Part shown: piece by piece, positions 1 through 8,596 of the stretch
Layout of the letters: every line of letters starts with the position of its first letter
How positions within the stretch are numbered: position 1 is the stretch's first letter
Source: Nocardia crassostreae
GTDB taxonomy: Bacteria; Actinomycetota; Actinomycetes; Mycobacteriales; Mycobacteriaceae
Length of the DNA: 64,000 bases
NCBI RefSeq assembly: GCF_001613405.1
Contig: NZ_BDCH01000030.1
Location: forward strand, 1-64,000
Direction of reading: 5' to 3'
Notes under the pieces: generated by a model
Databases searched by the model: none
What the model was told of the DNA's origin: nothing
What the model saw: the letters and a program-made list of their open reading frames with translations, nothing else
Position numbers and translations under genes: made by a program

Positions 1-86
1 ACAACCACGCCTGGCCGGACTTCGCCGCCCAACTGGGCCCGGCCTGGCAAACCCTCGCCCCCGCCCTCGGCGTACCCACCGACTGA
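1..86 (+). CDS. 3' end of an unidentified gene (partial)
   Basis: Only the last 27 codons lie in the window, read from base 3 to a TGA at 84-86. The tail contains AWPDFAAQLGPAW and ends GVPTD. It has no motif I can name, so no function is offered. The 114 bases to the next gene show no obvious hairpin. Confidence 0.5.
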   Translation, partial: NHAWPDFAAQLGPAWQTLAPALGVPTD

Positions 87-200
87 CCGCGATCACAACC
101 GTCCACGACACCAGCTCGTTCGTCGCGTTCGAGGCTTTCGGCCAGGCCCGAATCGTCCCGAGGAGGCCGGAAGCACTCCATAAAATCGAGGTTCTCTCGA

Positions 201-2036
201 TTGCTGAGGCGTGTGATCAACGAGGAAATCCAGTCTGTCCACAGACCTGCCGGACTCACAGGAACGAGCCCCGCGCGAGTCGTTCGGCCGATCCGGCTGC
301 TGTGCGCCGTCGCGGTGGCGACCCTGCTCGCGAACATTCTCGTGAGAGTCGGCTTCTGGCTGGTGAATTGGCAGGAGTGCCGATTCATCCAGCGCTACCA
401 CGACGGAATGGTCGGTCTGCCCGAGTACGCACGCCACTACGACAGTCTCGGCATACGCCAGATCCTGATGACAGCGTCCAGCCTGTTCGTCCTCCTCATT
501 ACCGCCGCAGCACTCATCGCGTGGCTGTGGCGAGCCCGCGTGAACGCCGAATCCCACTGTGCCGCAAGACATCGACTCACCCGAACCTGGGTGATCGGCA
601 GCTGGTTCACTCCGGTCGTATGCCTCTGGTTCCCGATGCTGATCATCGACGATGTCGTACGAGCCAGCGATCCACGAACACAGGCGGGTTCCCAGCGACT
701 ACCCGCCAGTCCGACCACACCACTCGTGATCACGTGGTGGTCGACGCTCATCGCCGCGGTCGTAGTGTTGTGGGCAGGCGGACGATATCAGGCCAATGCG
801 GACGAATGGTCCGACCCGGGACAAGCATGGGTCAGCTTGACCTGGAGGGCCGCCGACAGCCTGCTCTTCTCGGCGGCGGCGATCTGCTTGATCGTGATAG
901 TCATCCGCGTCTCCCGATGGCAGACCGATGCCGCACGGATCGAACCCCAGTTCCGAAAACCATCACCGCCTCACTACGTGCTCGACAGCACCGATCCGCG
1001 GCAGCGGAATCACCGCCCATTACTCGTTTCGCTCGGCGTGCTGGCCGTGTCGATGCTGTTGGTGGGCACCGGCATTGCCGTTTCTCGCCATGGCGCACCA
1101 CATACCTCGGCGACCACCGATATGACGACGCTCGAACCGAAGCCTCCGGCCAAAATCGTCCTGGGTTCTCTTCCGAACGACCTTGCGGTTTCGCCCGACG
1201 GGCAGCGGTTGTATATCGCGCAACTATCAAGCATTTCGGTGCTCGATACCGCCACCAACGCCGTTGTCGCAACCATCGATGCCCCGGTAATGCCGGTAGG
1301 GCTGGCTGTTTCCCCCGACGGCTCCATACTCCATGCGATCACGAACGGAGCGTTGATCGCGATCGCGACCGGAACAAACACCGAGGTCGCGCGAGTGACC
1401 GCCGATGATGGAGCAGAGCTGCACGCAATCGCGGTGAGTCCCGATGGCCGCCGCGGCACGGTATCGATACGTGACGCCGAGACCTACGCCCTGATCATCA
1501 CGATTCCCGTGGCGCATACCTATGGTTTCAATCTGGCTATTGCCGTTTCTTCCGATGGCCGTACAGCGTATGTCGGTACAGGACAGGACATTACGATGCT
1601 CGATACCGTCACCGGCGCCGTGCGAGGTTCCATCCCGTGCGGCGAGCCGGTGCGGGCACTCGCGCTGACCCTGGACGGTCGATATCTCCACGTGATCGGG
1701 GTCCGCAATGAGCACATCGTCGAAACCCGATTCGGCAAGCTGACCCGGCAGGTGGCGTTCGACGCCTCGACCGACCCGTCCGGCGTCGATCTGACCAGTT
1801 CACGGGATGGAAGCTACGTCTTCGCGGTGGTCAGCAGGAACGCGCCGTCCTGGGCATCCGACATGGCAGTGGTCATCGATACGACCACCGGTGCGGTCGT
1901 GGAAAGCATCGGGTTGCCCGGAAGTCTGCGATCGATCGTGCTGTCTACCGACGGCAGGCGTCTCTACACGGCGGGCTACCTGGGCCTCTCCGGCGACGAC
2001 TGGCTGATGGTTCACGACACCGGCAAGTATTCCTGA
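201..2036 (+). CDS. membrane protein: DUF4328-like domain fused to a beta-propeller
   Basis: A 611-residue protein in two parts. Residues 1-295 hold about six membrane segments (near 31-52, 88-110, 128-147, 172-193, 218-237, 273-293) and resemble the actinobacterial DUF4328 membrane domain. Residues 310-605 are a beta-propeller of YVTN type, with repeated (A/V)SPDG(R/Q)xLY and LDTxT strands. The propeller should lie outside the membrane if the last helix exits. One blade looks short: SPDGRR runs straight into GTVSIRD, where a strand of about eight residues is normally present, so a small in-frame deletion is possible. The start is uncertain: TTG at 201 or GTG at 213. Role unknown; propellers of this kind usually bind proteins or ligands. 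Confidence 0.72.
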   Translation: MLRRVINEEIQSVHRPAGLTGTSPARVVRPIRLLCAVAVATLLANILVRVGFWLVNWQECRFIQRYHDGMVGLPEYARHYDSLGIRQILMTASSLFVLLITAAALIAWLWRARVNAESHCAARHRLTRTWVIGSWFTPVVCLWFPMLIIDDVVRASDPRTQAGSQRLPASPTTPLVITWWSTLIAAVVVLWAGGRYQANADEWSDPGQAWVSLTWRAADSLLFSAAAICLIVIVIRVSRWQTDAARIEPQFRKPSPPHYVLDSTDPRQRNHRPLLVSLGVLAVSMLLVGTGIAVSRHGAPHTSATTDMTTLEPKPPAKIVLGSLPNDLAVSPDGQRLYIAQLSSISVLDTATNAVVATIDAPVMPVGLAVSPDGSILHAITNGALIAIATGTNTEVARVTADDGAELHAIAVSPDGRRGTVSIRDAETYALIITIPVAHTYGFNLAIAVSSDGRTAYVGTGQDITMLDTVTGAVRGSIPCGEPVRALALTLDGRYLHVIGVRNEHIVETRFGKLTRQVAFDASTDPSGVDLTSSRDGSYVFAVVSRNAPSWASDMAVVIDTTTGAVVESIGLPGSLRSIVLSTDGRRLYTAGYLGLSGDDWLMVHDTGKYS

Positions 2037-2105
2037 CCGCCACGCGGCACATCGCGGATACGCAGGTCGGCGGTGATTCGGGCTGAATGTCTGGGTCGGC
2101 TCTCG

Positions 2106-2111
2106 TAGAGT
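2106..2111 (+). promoter_or_regulatory. -10 hexamer TAGAGT of a leaderless ku transcript
   Basis: TAGAGT lies 6 nt before the ATG at 2118, with no purine-rich ribosome site between. TANNNT at this distance is the usual actinobacterial leaderless arrangement, so transcription probably begins at the start codon. The same layout recurs several times in the window. Confidence 0.55.
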
Positions 2112-2117
2112 GGGGCC

Positions 2118-3027
2118 ATGAGGTCCATCTGGAAGGGCTCCATCGCGTTCGGGCTGGTGAATGTTCCCGTGAAGGTTTATACCGCCACGGAGGAGCATGA
2201 CATCAAGTTCCATCAGGTGCATGCTGCCGATGGTGGCCGGATTCGGTATGAGCGGTTCTGCACGGTGGACGGGCAGCCGGTGCAGTATTCGGATATCGAC
2301 AAGGCGTATGAATCACCCGATGGGGATCGGGTGATTTTGACCGACGAGGATTTTTCGAAGCTGCCCGCGGCGGAGAAGCACGAGATTCCGGTATTGCAGT
2401 TCGTGCCGTCGGATCAGATCGATCCGATGTTGTACGAGAAGAGCTATTACCTGGAGCCGGATTCCAGTACGCCGAAAGCGTATGTGCTGCTCGCGAAGAC
2501 CCTGGAGGCGGTGGATCGGGTCGCGCTGGTGCACTTCACACTGCGGCAGAAGACCAGGTTGGGCGCGTTGCGGGTGCGCGACGGGGTGCTGGTTTTGCAG
2601 ACGCTGCTGTGGCCCGACGAGGTGCGGTCGGTGGCGTTCGACAAATTGGACGACGTCCCGGAGCCGCGTAAGCAGGAATTGCAGATGGCGGAGACGCTGG
2701 TCGATACGCTCTCCGACGACTTCGATCCCGGGCTGTACGTGGACGAATATCAGATCGAATTGAAGAAGCTGCTCGACGAGGCCATTGCCAGCGGCAGCAG
2801 CAAGGTGACGCGGGCGCCCGAGGCCGCCGCACCGGAAATGGATGCCGAGGTAGTGGACCTGGTGGCCGCCTTGCAGCGCAGCTTGGAAGCCTCCGGAAAG
2901 CGCGGTGCCGCCAAGCCCGCGGCGACCCCCGGCCAAGAAGGCGACCAAGGCCACCGCCGAGAAGAAGCCCGCCAAGAAGGCGGCGGCGAAGAAGGCCCCG
3001 GCCAAGCAGACTCGCAAGGGCGCCTGA
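2118..3027 (+). CDS. ku: Ku DNA-end-binding protein, tail frameshifted
   Basis: Bacterial Ku is a homodimer that binds double-strand DNA ends and recruits LigD for non-homologous end joining. The product opens MRSIWKGSIAFGLVNVPVKV, the typical Ku start, and matches the family to about residue 270. Near 2935 a run of five C breaks the frame. The unshifted frame stays open to 3719 across the next gene, which is implausible. Dropping one C gives a short Lys/Ala tail with PAKK and AAKK repeats ending at TGA 3025-3027, as actinobacterial Ku proteins usually end, for 302 residues in all. The core should fold regardless; the basic tail aids DNA binding. No ligD is in the window. Confidence 0.9.
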
Positions 3028-3093
3028 TACCACACGCTCGAGGCCGGTCGCGGGCCGGAGCGGCTCGCGACGTTCCGGCATACAGCTGGCAAA

Positions 3094-3663
3094 ATGCCGG
3101 GCATGGAATCCGACATAGCCATCGTTCCGATGGGTCTCGGGCATCTGCGTCAGGTCATCGACCTCGGATATCAGGTGTTCGACACCTCCGCCAAGCCCTA
3201 CACCTCCTGGTCGCTCACCTCGGTGGCCGAACACTTGGACAGCGCGGGCAAGTCCTGCTGGGTGGCGGTGGACTCGGATCGGGTGGTCGGGTTCGTGCTG
3301 GCGTCCATGGAGTTCGAACTGCGCGACGACTGGGCGTATCTGGAGTGGATTGCGGTGTCCCCGGATATGCAGGGTCGCGGCGTCGCGGGCAAGCTCATGA
3401 CCGCCTGCTGCGACACCCTGTTCAAGCACGGCGCGCGGCGGATCGTCACCGATGTGGAGCTGCACAATGCCGCCTCCGCGGGCATGATGCGCAAGAACGA
3501 GTTCACCGAGGGCACCACCGTCACGCTGTTCGTGCGCAACAATCCCGACGAGGCGGTCGCGGAGGGCGACGAGCAGATCACCCTCGGACCTGGCACCAAG
3601 CGCGATCTCATTCGCCGGGGCCGCATTACCGGCGACGGACGACACGGGCGGCCCAAGAACTGA
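3094..3663 (+). CDS. GNAT-family N-acetyltransferase
   Basis: A 189-residue acetyl-CoA-dependent N-acetyltransferase. The acetyl-CoA loop is clear: VSPDMQGRGVAGKLM at about 88-102 fits the Q/R-x-x-G-x-G/A motif, preceded by the beta strand AYLEWIAV. Substrate unknown. A second ATG at 3103 (MESDIAIV) is an equally good start. The last 40 residues are charged and extend beyond the fold. It lies 66 bp after the corrected end of ku on the same strand; functional linkage is not evident. Confidence 0.8.
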   Translation: MPGMESDIAIVPMGLGHLRQVIDLGYQVFDTSAKPYTSWSLTSVAEHLDSAGKSCWVAVDSDRVVGFVLASMEFELRDDWAYLEWIAVSPDMQGRGVAGKLMTACCDTLFKHGARRIVTDVELHNAASAGMMRKNEFTEGTTVTLFVRNNPDEAVAEGDEQITLGPGTKRDLIRRGRITGDGRHGRPKN

Positions 3664-3702
3664 CCGCACGCGCGGGCGGCCGAACGTGTCGGACCCCGCG
3701 GC

Positions 3703-3708
3703 TACGGT
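3703..3708 (+). promoter_or_regulatory. -10 hexamer TACGGT, leaderless start
   Basis: TACGGT sits 7 nt before ATG 3716. This favours 3716 over the upstream GTG at 3686 as the true start of the next gene, because a leaderless transcript would begin at about 3716. Confidence 0.5.
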
Positions 3709-3715
3709 GGGGCGC

Positions 3716-4198
3716 ATGACTGTCGTCGACGACGTGATGATCGCCATCAACGATGCGGTAACCCTTGGCCACCAAGGCAATACCGCACAGGCCCGGGAGC
3801 AGCTCACCGAGCTGTGGGAGACCATGGGCGCCGATGGCGATCCCCTGCACCGCGTCACGCTCGCGCACTTCATGGCCGATCTGCAGGATCACGCCGCCGA
3901 CACCCTCACCTGGGACCTCCGCGCCCTCGACGCGGTGGACTCGCTCACCGACGAACGCGCCCGGCAGCATCACGAATCGCTGCACGTGCAGGGCTTCTAC
4001 CCGTCCCTGCACCTCAACCTGGCCGACTGCTATCGCCGCCTGGGCGCGTTCGACACCGCGCACACGCATCTCGCGGCCGCCCGCCGCCGCGCGGACGCGC
4101 TCGAGGACGATGGTTACGGCCGGGGCGTGCTGGCCGGTATCGAGAATGTCGAAGCGGCGCTCGCGCGCGAATCCACCGACCGGCTACCGACGAATTAG
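3716..4198 (+). CDS. small TPR-like helical protein, function unknown
   Basis: 160 residues, all helical by composition, with tetratricopeptide-like periodicity: GNTAQAREQLTELWE near the N-terminus and FDTAHTHLAAARRRADAL near the C-terminus. There are no membrane or catalytic motifs. Such proteins are usually protein-binding or tetratricopeptide homologues of unknown role in actinomycetes. The start follows the leaderless -10 element. It stands alone, with 113 bp before the next gene. Confidence 0.68.
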   Translation: MTVVDDVMIAINDAVTLGHQGNTAQAREQLTELWETMGADGDPLHRVTLAHFMADLQDHAADTLTWDLRALDAVDSLTDERARQHHESLHVQGFYPSLHLNLADCYRRLGAFDTAHTHLAAARRRADALEDDGYGRGVLAGIENVEAALARESTDRLPTN

Positions 4199-4311
4199 CA
4201 TCCGTTCGCGCAGAGTTCAAGCGCAATGGTCGCGCGGAGCGCGTTCATCCGGTAAGCCATAGGTGAGGGGTCCGGATTCGGACCGGGGCTGGCGAAGCGA
4301 GGGCGTGCACC

Positions 4312-5328
4312 GTGATCTGCCCGTATTGCAACGCAAATCTGCGGTACAAGCAACGCAGCGGCCGGAAGTGCTCGCAATGCCGCCGGGAATTCGCGCTCGA
4401 ACCCAAGGACGATCCGCTGCGATTGCACGATATCCGGATGCGGACGGTGCTCGAACGACTACAGGACGGGCGGGGGCTGCGGTTCACGCCCGTTCAGGTC
4501 TGGTACGCGGTGGGGCGCAAGAAGATCCCGAGCGGCTTGGGCGGCTATATCGCCACGCACATCGGCGGGTCGGTCGCGCTCATCGCGCTCACCATCGCCC
4601 TCTTGGCGACCGGCACGGTGACCGGAAGCGAGGCGGGGTTCGCCATCGCGGGAGCGCTGCTGCTGTTGGTCGTGCTCAATATCTGCGTCGCACGGTCCCG
4701 CCCGTGGTTCGTGGCGCACGCCACGATCCAGATTCCGCTGCCCTACGACCGCTTCCGGCGGGATCTGCTGAACCGGTGGGTGGAATTCCACGGTGCGCCA
4801 CCGGGTTTGGTAGGCGAGGGCTGGCCGATACCGGACTGCGTGGCACAGCCACGCTGCGCCGTGCTGTGCCCGGGCCGCAGTGTGCTCACCTGCCTGGCCG
4901 CCAATGACGCACCGCGCACCTGGGCCATGAACTTGTGCGAACGCGTCGACGCGCTGCCCCCGAGTGGTCCGGTGTTCGTCCTGCACGATGCCAGCCTGGC
5001 CGGTGTCGCCTTCCTCCGGCAGGCCCGGGAAGCGCTCGGTCCGCGAGCCCTCGATGTCGGACTGGTCCCCCGCGTGGTCATGGCGAGTGCTTCGGCACTG
5101 AAGCTGCACATGCCCCGGACTATGGTCGACGAGGCGGCGCTCCACCGAGAACCGTTGTCCCAGGAGGAGATCGAATGGCTGGCCGCCGGATGGTGGTCGC
5201 CGATCGCGGCGGTGCCGCCCGCGAAACTGCTCGCGGGCCTCGGCCGGGTCATCGAACGCGCCGAGCAGACGGCCGACCCGGAATGGCGGCGCGCTCGCGC
5301 GGTGGGATTCCTCTCGTGGCCCGCATGA
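4312..5328 (+). CDS. zinc-ribbon membrane protein, first gene of an unknown cassette
   Basis: 338 residues. An N-terminal zinc ribbon (CPYC at 3-6 and CSQC at 20-23) is followed by two membrane helices near residues 80-125. The rest is probably cytosolic, with the motif VFVLHDASLAG and a C-terminal segment AVPPAKLLAGLGRVIER ending VGFLSWPA. The LHDASxxG motif and the C-terminal segment recur in the next gene, so the two are paralogous over their second halves. The motif resembles the Asp-containing third strand of TOPRIM domains (usual form DxDPxG), but the second Asp is Ser and no upstream catalytic Glu is visible. Its stop overlaps the next start (ATGA), so the pair is co-translated. Function unknown. 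Confidence 0.75.
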   Translation: MICPYCNANLRYKQRSGRKCSQCRREFALEPKDDPLRLHDIRMRTVLERLQDGRGLRFTPVQVWYAVGRKKIPSGLGGYIATHIGGSVALIALTIALLATGTVTGSEAGFAIAGALLLLVVLNICVARSRPWFVAHATIQIPLPYDRFRRDLLNRWVEFHGAPPGLVGEGWPIPDCVAQPRCAVLCPGRSVLTCLAANDAPRTWAMNLCERVDALPPSGPVFVLHDASLAGVAFLRQAREALGPRALDVGLVPRVVMASASALKLHMPRTMVDEAALHREPLSQEEIEWLAAGWWSPIAAVPPAKLLAGLGRVIERAEQTADPEWRRARAVGFLSWPA

Positions 5329-6233
5329 ACGCCATCGACCGGCTGCTGCGCCGCGCCGCAGTACGCGCGGGCGCGCCAGGCGGAATTCGCTACACCGAGC
5401 GTCAGCTCTACTTCGAGCTGTGCCGGATGCTGCTGCCGCTGCACCGGATACCCCGGCGGCCCGCATTCACCGTGCCCGCGCTTATGCGCTACCCCGACTT
5501 CCAGTCCGCGCTGGGCCGCCACGGCCCGCTTCCCGGCCTGCTCGAGCCCGCCGCACCGCACCCCCGACTCCCTGGACGGCACACACCCGAACCCGACCTG
5601 TTCGACTACGGACTACCACGGCTGCTGGTCTGCGAATCCGACGCGATCGCACAGATGCTGCGCGCCAACGGATTACCCATGGAATCGGCCTGTCCCGTGC
5701 TCAGCGCCGCGGAACTTCCCCTCGACCCGCGCGTCGCCCACATGCTCACCCTCGCCGGACAAGCCACCATCTACCTCCTCCACGACGCGAGCGCCCACGG
5801 CCTCACCTTCCCGTCCCGCTGCGCCGAACTCACCGCAATACCCGCGGGCGTCCGCGTGGTACCGCTGGGCCTGCGCCCCCGACAAGCAGCCGCACTGCAT
5901 CTCGCCCACGTCCCGGCGGCATGCCTCGCCGACCGGTCGCTCCAGCCGAGTCCACGTCGAGCGGACGCCGATCCGACCGCGGTCCGCCAGGATCCCCCTG
6001 CCGCCCAACGGGATCCAGTTGACACCGGCCCCTCCGTGCGTGCGACGCAACCGGACCCGTGGGAGCGAGCGTGGCTACGCCGCGCCCAATGCGCCGAAGT
6101 CGAGGCTGTCCCCCCGGCGATCTTGCTGCGCTCCGTGCACCGCCTGGTCCGCGAGGTCCGCCCAGCCCCCTCCGCCCTCACGGAACTGCGCCGCGCCCGG
6201 ACCGCGGGCTTCCTGACCTGGCCCGCCGCCTAG
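5325..6233 (+). CDS. paralogue of the upstream gene, topoisomerase-VI-A/TOPRIM-like
   Basis: 302 residues, starting at ATG 5325 inside the previous stop. The N-terminus (IRYTERQLYFELCRMLLP) recalls the winged-helix 5Y-CAP domain of topoisomerase VI A/Spo11, which carries a Tyr in a (R/K)xLYY setting. It is followed by LLVCESDAIAQML, like the Glu strand of a TOPRIM domain, and IYLLHDASAHGLTF, like the Asp strand with its second Asp replaced. A poorly conserved Pro/Asp linker (about 220-250) precedes the shared end EAVPPAILL...RRARTAGFLTWPAA. These resemblances are read by eye and are inference; catalytic activity as a topoisomerase is unlikely with this Asp motif. There is no membrane segment. 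Confidence 0.72.
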   Translation: MNAIDRLLRRAAVRAGAPGGIRYTERQLYFELCRMLLPLHRIPRRPAFTVPALMRYPDFQSALGRHGPLPGLLEPAAPHPRLPGRHTPEPDLFDYGLPRLLVCESDAIAQMLRANGLPMESACPVLSAAELPLDPRVAHMLTLAGQATIYLLHDASAHGLTFPSRCAELTAIPAGVRVVPLGLRPRQAAALHLAHVPAACLADRSLQPSPRRADADPTAVRQDPPAAQRDPVDTGPSVRATQPDPWERAWLRRAQCAEVEAVPPAILLRSVHRLVREVRPAPSALTELRRARTAGFLTWPAA

Positions 6234-6241
6234 GAGAACCC

Positions 6242-6739
6242 GTGCCGCGACACATCACCTATACCGACGAACTGCTGGCCGACGACACCGTGCACCGCCG
6301 CTATTCCGACGGCCGTGAGGAGTGGCGTTCGCGCGGCCCGAACAGCGTCGTCTTCTGGCGCGACAGCACCGGCAATACCGGCACCGACGAACCCCTGGGC
6401 CGCGCACTCGTCAAGCGCAGATTCGCGACCGGCCACGTAATCTACGGCCGCGAAGGCGGGTTCGGCCGCACCCTGTGGAGCGACGGCATCCTCACCACCA
6501 ATCGCTCCTCGTTCACCGGCCGCATGGGCACGATCCTGGCCGCCGCCCTCGGCGGCGCACTGCTCGCCGGAATCGCCCTACCGCCACAATTCATGACACC
6601 CGAGCAGGAAGAAGAACTGCGGCAGCAAGCGCTGGCGCAACAGAGCAGTTCGGACGGCGGTTCCGGCGGCGACTACGGCGCGTGGGGCGCCGACTCCGGC
6701 GACGACGGAGGCGATTTCGACGGAGGCGATTTCGGATGA
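6242..6739 (+). CDS. membrane-anchored protein with acidic glycine-rich tail
   Basis: 165 residues from GTG 6242, behind a strong AGGAG at 6232-6236 that overlaps the previous stop. Residues 1-95 are soluble and Trp/Arg-rich (RRYSDGREEWRS, YGREGGFGRTLW). One membrane helix lies near 100-118, then a Glu/Gln stretch and a tail of Gly/Asp repeats ending GGDFDGGDFG. Tails of this kind are seen on membrane-associated actinobacterial proteins of unknown role. The tight spacing makes it the third gene of the 4312-6739 operon. No enzymatic motif is visible. Confidence 0.7.
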   Translation: MPRHITYTDELLADDTVHRRYSDGREEWRSRGPNSVVFWRDSTGNTGTDEPLGRALVKRRFATGHVIYGREGGFGRTLWSDGILTTNRSSFTGRMGTILAAALGGALLAGIALPPQFMTPEQEEELRQQALAQQSSSDGGSGGDYGAWGADSGDDGGDFDGGDFG

Positions 6740-6781
6740 ACGGCAAGCGATGCCGCCGGTTCACGTTCCCGACTCGGTGCG

Positions 6782-6859
6782 ATGTCGCGCTGCTGCGCGT
6801 CCCTGACCGCGAACGATCCTGCCGCAGCGATCCAGGCGGTGGGCGGCGGGTTCGACTGA
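6782..6859 (+). pseudogene. 25-codon relic of the synthetase gene's 5' end
   Basis: A 25-codon reading frame, ATG 6782 to TGA 6857-6859, ends 10 nt before the synthetase-like start at 6870. Its peptide (MSRCCASL, then NDPAAAI, then VGGGFD) matches the first residues of that enzyme (MSRWCAFL, DDPGAAI, VVGG) at 14 of the first 22 positions. The DNA has diverged at many third positions. This is best read as the stump of a second, older copy deleted by recombination. A translated microprotein is the alternative, but I see no good ribosome site in front of it. Confidence 0.6.
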
Positions 6860-6869
6860 GAGGGAATCG

Positions 6870-8596
6870 ATGTCACGGTGGTGTGCGTTTCTGAGCTCGG
6901 ATGATCCGGGCGCGGCGATCCGGGTGGTCGGTGGGCGGCCGGTGGCTGCGGGTGACGGGGTCGGACTGGGGTTGGTCGACGGTCCGGGGACGGCGTCCGG
7001 GCCCTTCGTGGCGGGTGAGCTCACCGCCGTCGGGGAGGTCACGCTGTTCAATGCCGATCGGCTTCGCGCCCGGCTCGGGGCGGATGCGCCGCCGCCGGGC
7101 TGCACGGATGGCGAACTGTTGCTGCACAGCTTCGCGCGGCATGGCGCGGCCGGGATCGCGGCGGCGGATGGGATGTTCGCGCTTGCCATCTGCTATGGTT
7201 CGGATCTGGTGCTGGTGCGCGACCACGTCGGGGCTCGCACGCTGTTTCATGCCCGTGCGGGTCGGGCGTGGGCTGCGTCGAGTTCGCTGCGGGCGATCCA
7301 GTGCTGGCCCGAGTTGCGTACGGGAGTGCATCTGCCCGCGGTGCGGTCGTTCCTCACCTTCGCCTACCTGCCGGGGCGGGAAACGCTGCTGCGGGGCATT
7401 GAGGAGGTGTTGCCGGGCCGGTGCGTGCGGCTGCGGGCCGATGGGACCATGAGAGAGGAAATCTATTGGGAGCCACTGGAAGTCGATGACCCCCGGACCG
7501 AGAAGGAGCACGCTCTCGAACTGCGTGCCCTGCTCGAGGATGCCGTCGCGCGGCGGCTGCCCACCGGCGCGCCGGTCGGGGTGCTGCTGTCCGGCGGTAT
7601 CGACAGCAGCCTGGTCACGGCCCTCACCGCCAAGCGGCACGACCAGGCGGTGCACTCCTATTCCATCAGCTTCGGCGGAACGACTCCCAATGAGCTCGCC
7701 TATTCGGGTTTGGTGGCGGCGCACTGTCATACCCGGCATCGGGTTCTCACCGTCCCCGGGACGACGGTCGCGGCTCGGCTGCCGGAGACGGTGGCGCTGC
7801 TCGACTGTCCGGTCGGGGATCCGCTGACGGTGCCGAATCTGATGCTCGCCGAAGCCGTTGCCGCGGACGGCATCCGGGTGGTGCTCAACGGTGAGGGCGG
7901 CGATCCGGTGTTCGGGGGCCCAAGAACCTCCCGATGCTGATCTTCGAACTGTCCCGCGACACCCCGGATCCGGAGGCGCGGGCGGCGGCGTACTTGGACA
8001 GTTATCGCAAGTGCTACAGCGATCTGCCGATGCTGCTGAGTCCGGAGGTGCTGGCCGAGCTGGCCGACGCGCCGCCGCTCACCGGTCTGGTGGCGCCCTA
8101 TCTGCGGCAGGGGCGCATGACGAGTCTGCTCAATCAGCTCCTGCATGCGAATCTGCGCACCAAGGGCGCGCACCACATTCTCACCAAGGTCGAACGGCTG
8201 ACCGCGGCAACCGGATTGGAAGGCCGCTCGCCGCTGTTCGACCGTGCGGTGATCGACCATGCCTTCCGGGTGCCGCCGCGGTACAAGCTGGCGGGTACCA
8301 GCGAGAAATGGATTCTCAAACAGGCTGTGCGCGATCTGCTGCCATCGACCATCGCCGATCGGCCGAAGAGCGGTATGCGAGTTCCGGTGCAGCAGTGGCT
8401 GTCCGGACCGCTGCGCGAGCTGACCCACGATCTGCTGCTCGGGCCGTCGGCGCGGGCGCGCGGGCTGTTCCGCGAGGACACCGTGCGTGCCTGGTTGCGC
8501 GGTGACGGTGCGCTGTTGCCGCGCCAGGGCGGCAAACTGTGGCTGGTGCTGTCACTGGAGTTGTGGCTGCGTTCGTTCGAGGGGAGTCACCGATGA
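6870..8596 (+). CDS. asparagine-synthetase-like enzyme lacking the glutaminase Cys, frameshifted
   Basis: About 575 residues if one missing base is restored. Residues 1-200 form the Ntn glutaminase-like half; the rest is the ATP-pyrophosphatase half with SGGIDSS at 241-247, NGEGGDPVFGG, and SEKWILKQAVRDLLP before RPKSGMRVPVQQWL. The N-terminus reads MSRWCAF, so the Cys2 nucleophile of true AsnB (MCGI) is absent. That is typical of beta-lactam synthetase and lasso cyclase relatives, which adenylate a carboxylate without using glutamine. Near 7914-7922 (GGGGGCCC) one base is missing: the first frame ends at 7940, while the conserved KNLPMLIF continues in the frame open to 8596. Substrate unknown. 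The stop overlaps the next start (ATGA). Confidence 0.8.

Noticed and set aside
2940..3719. Apparent Ku fusion with a 260-residue C-terminal extension
   Set aside because: The extension is a shadow of the GNAT gene in another phase; a one-base shift gives the normal Lys/Ala tail.
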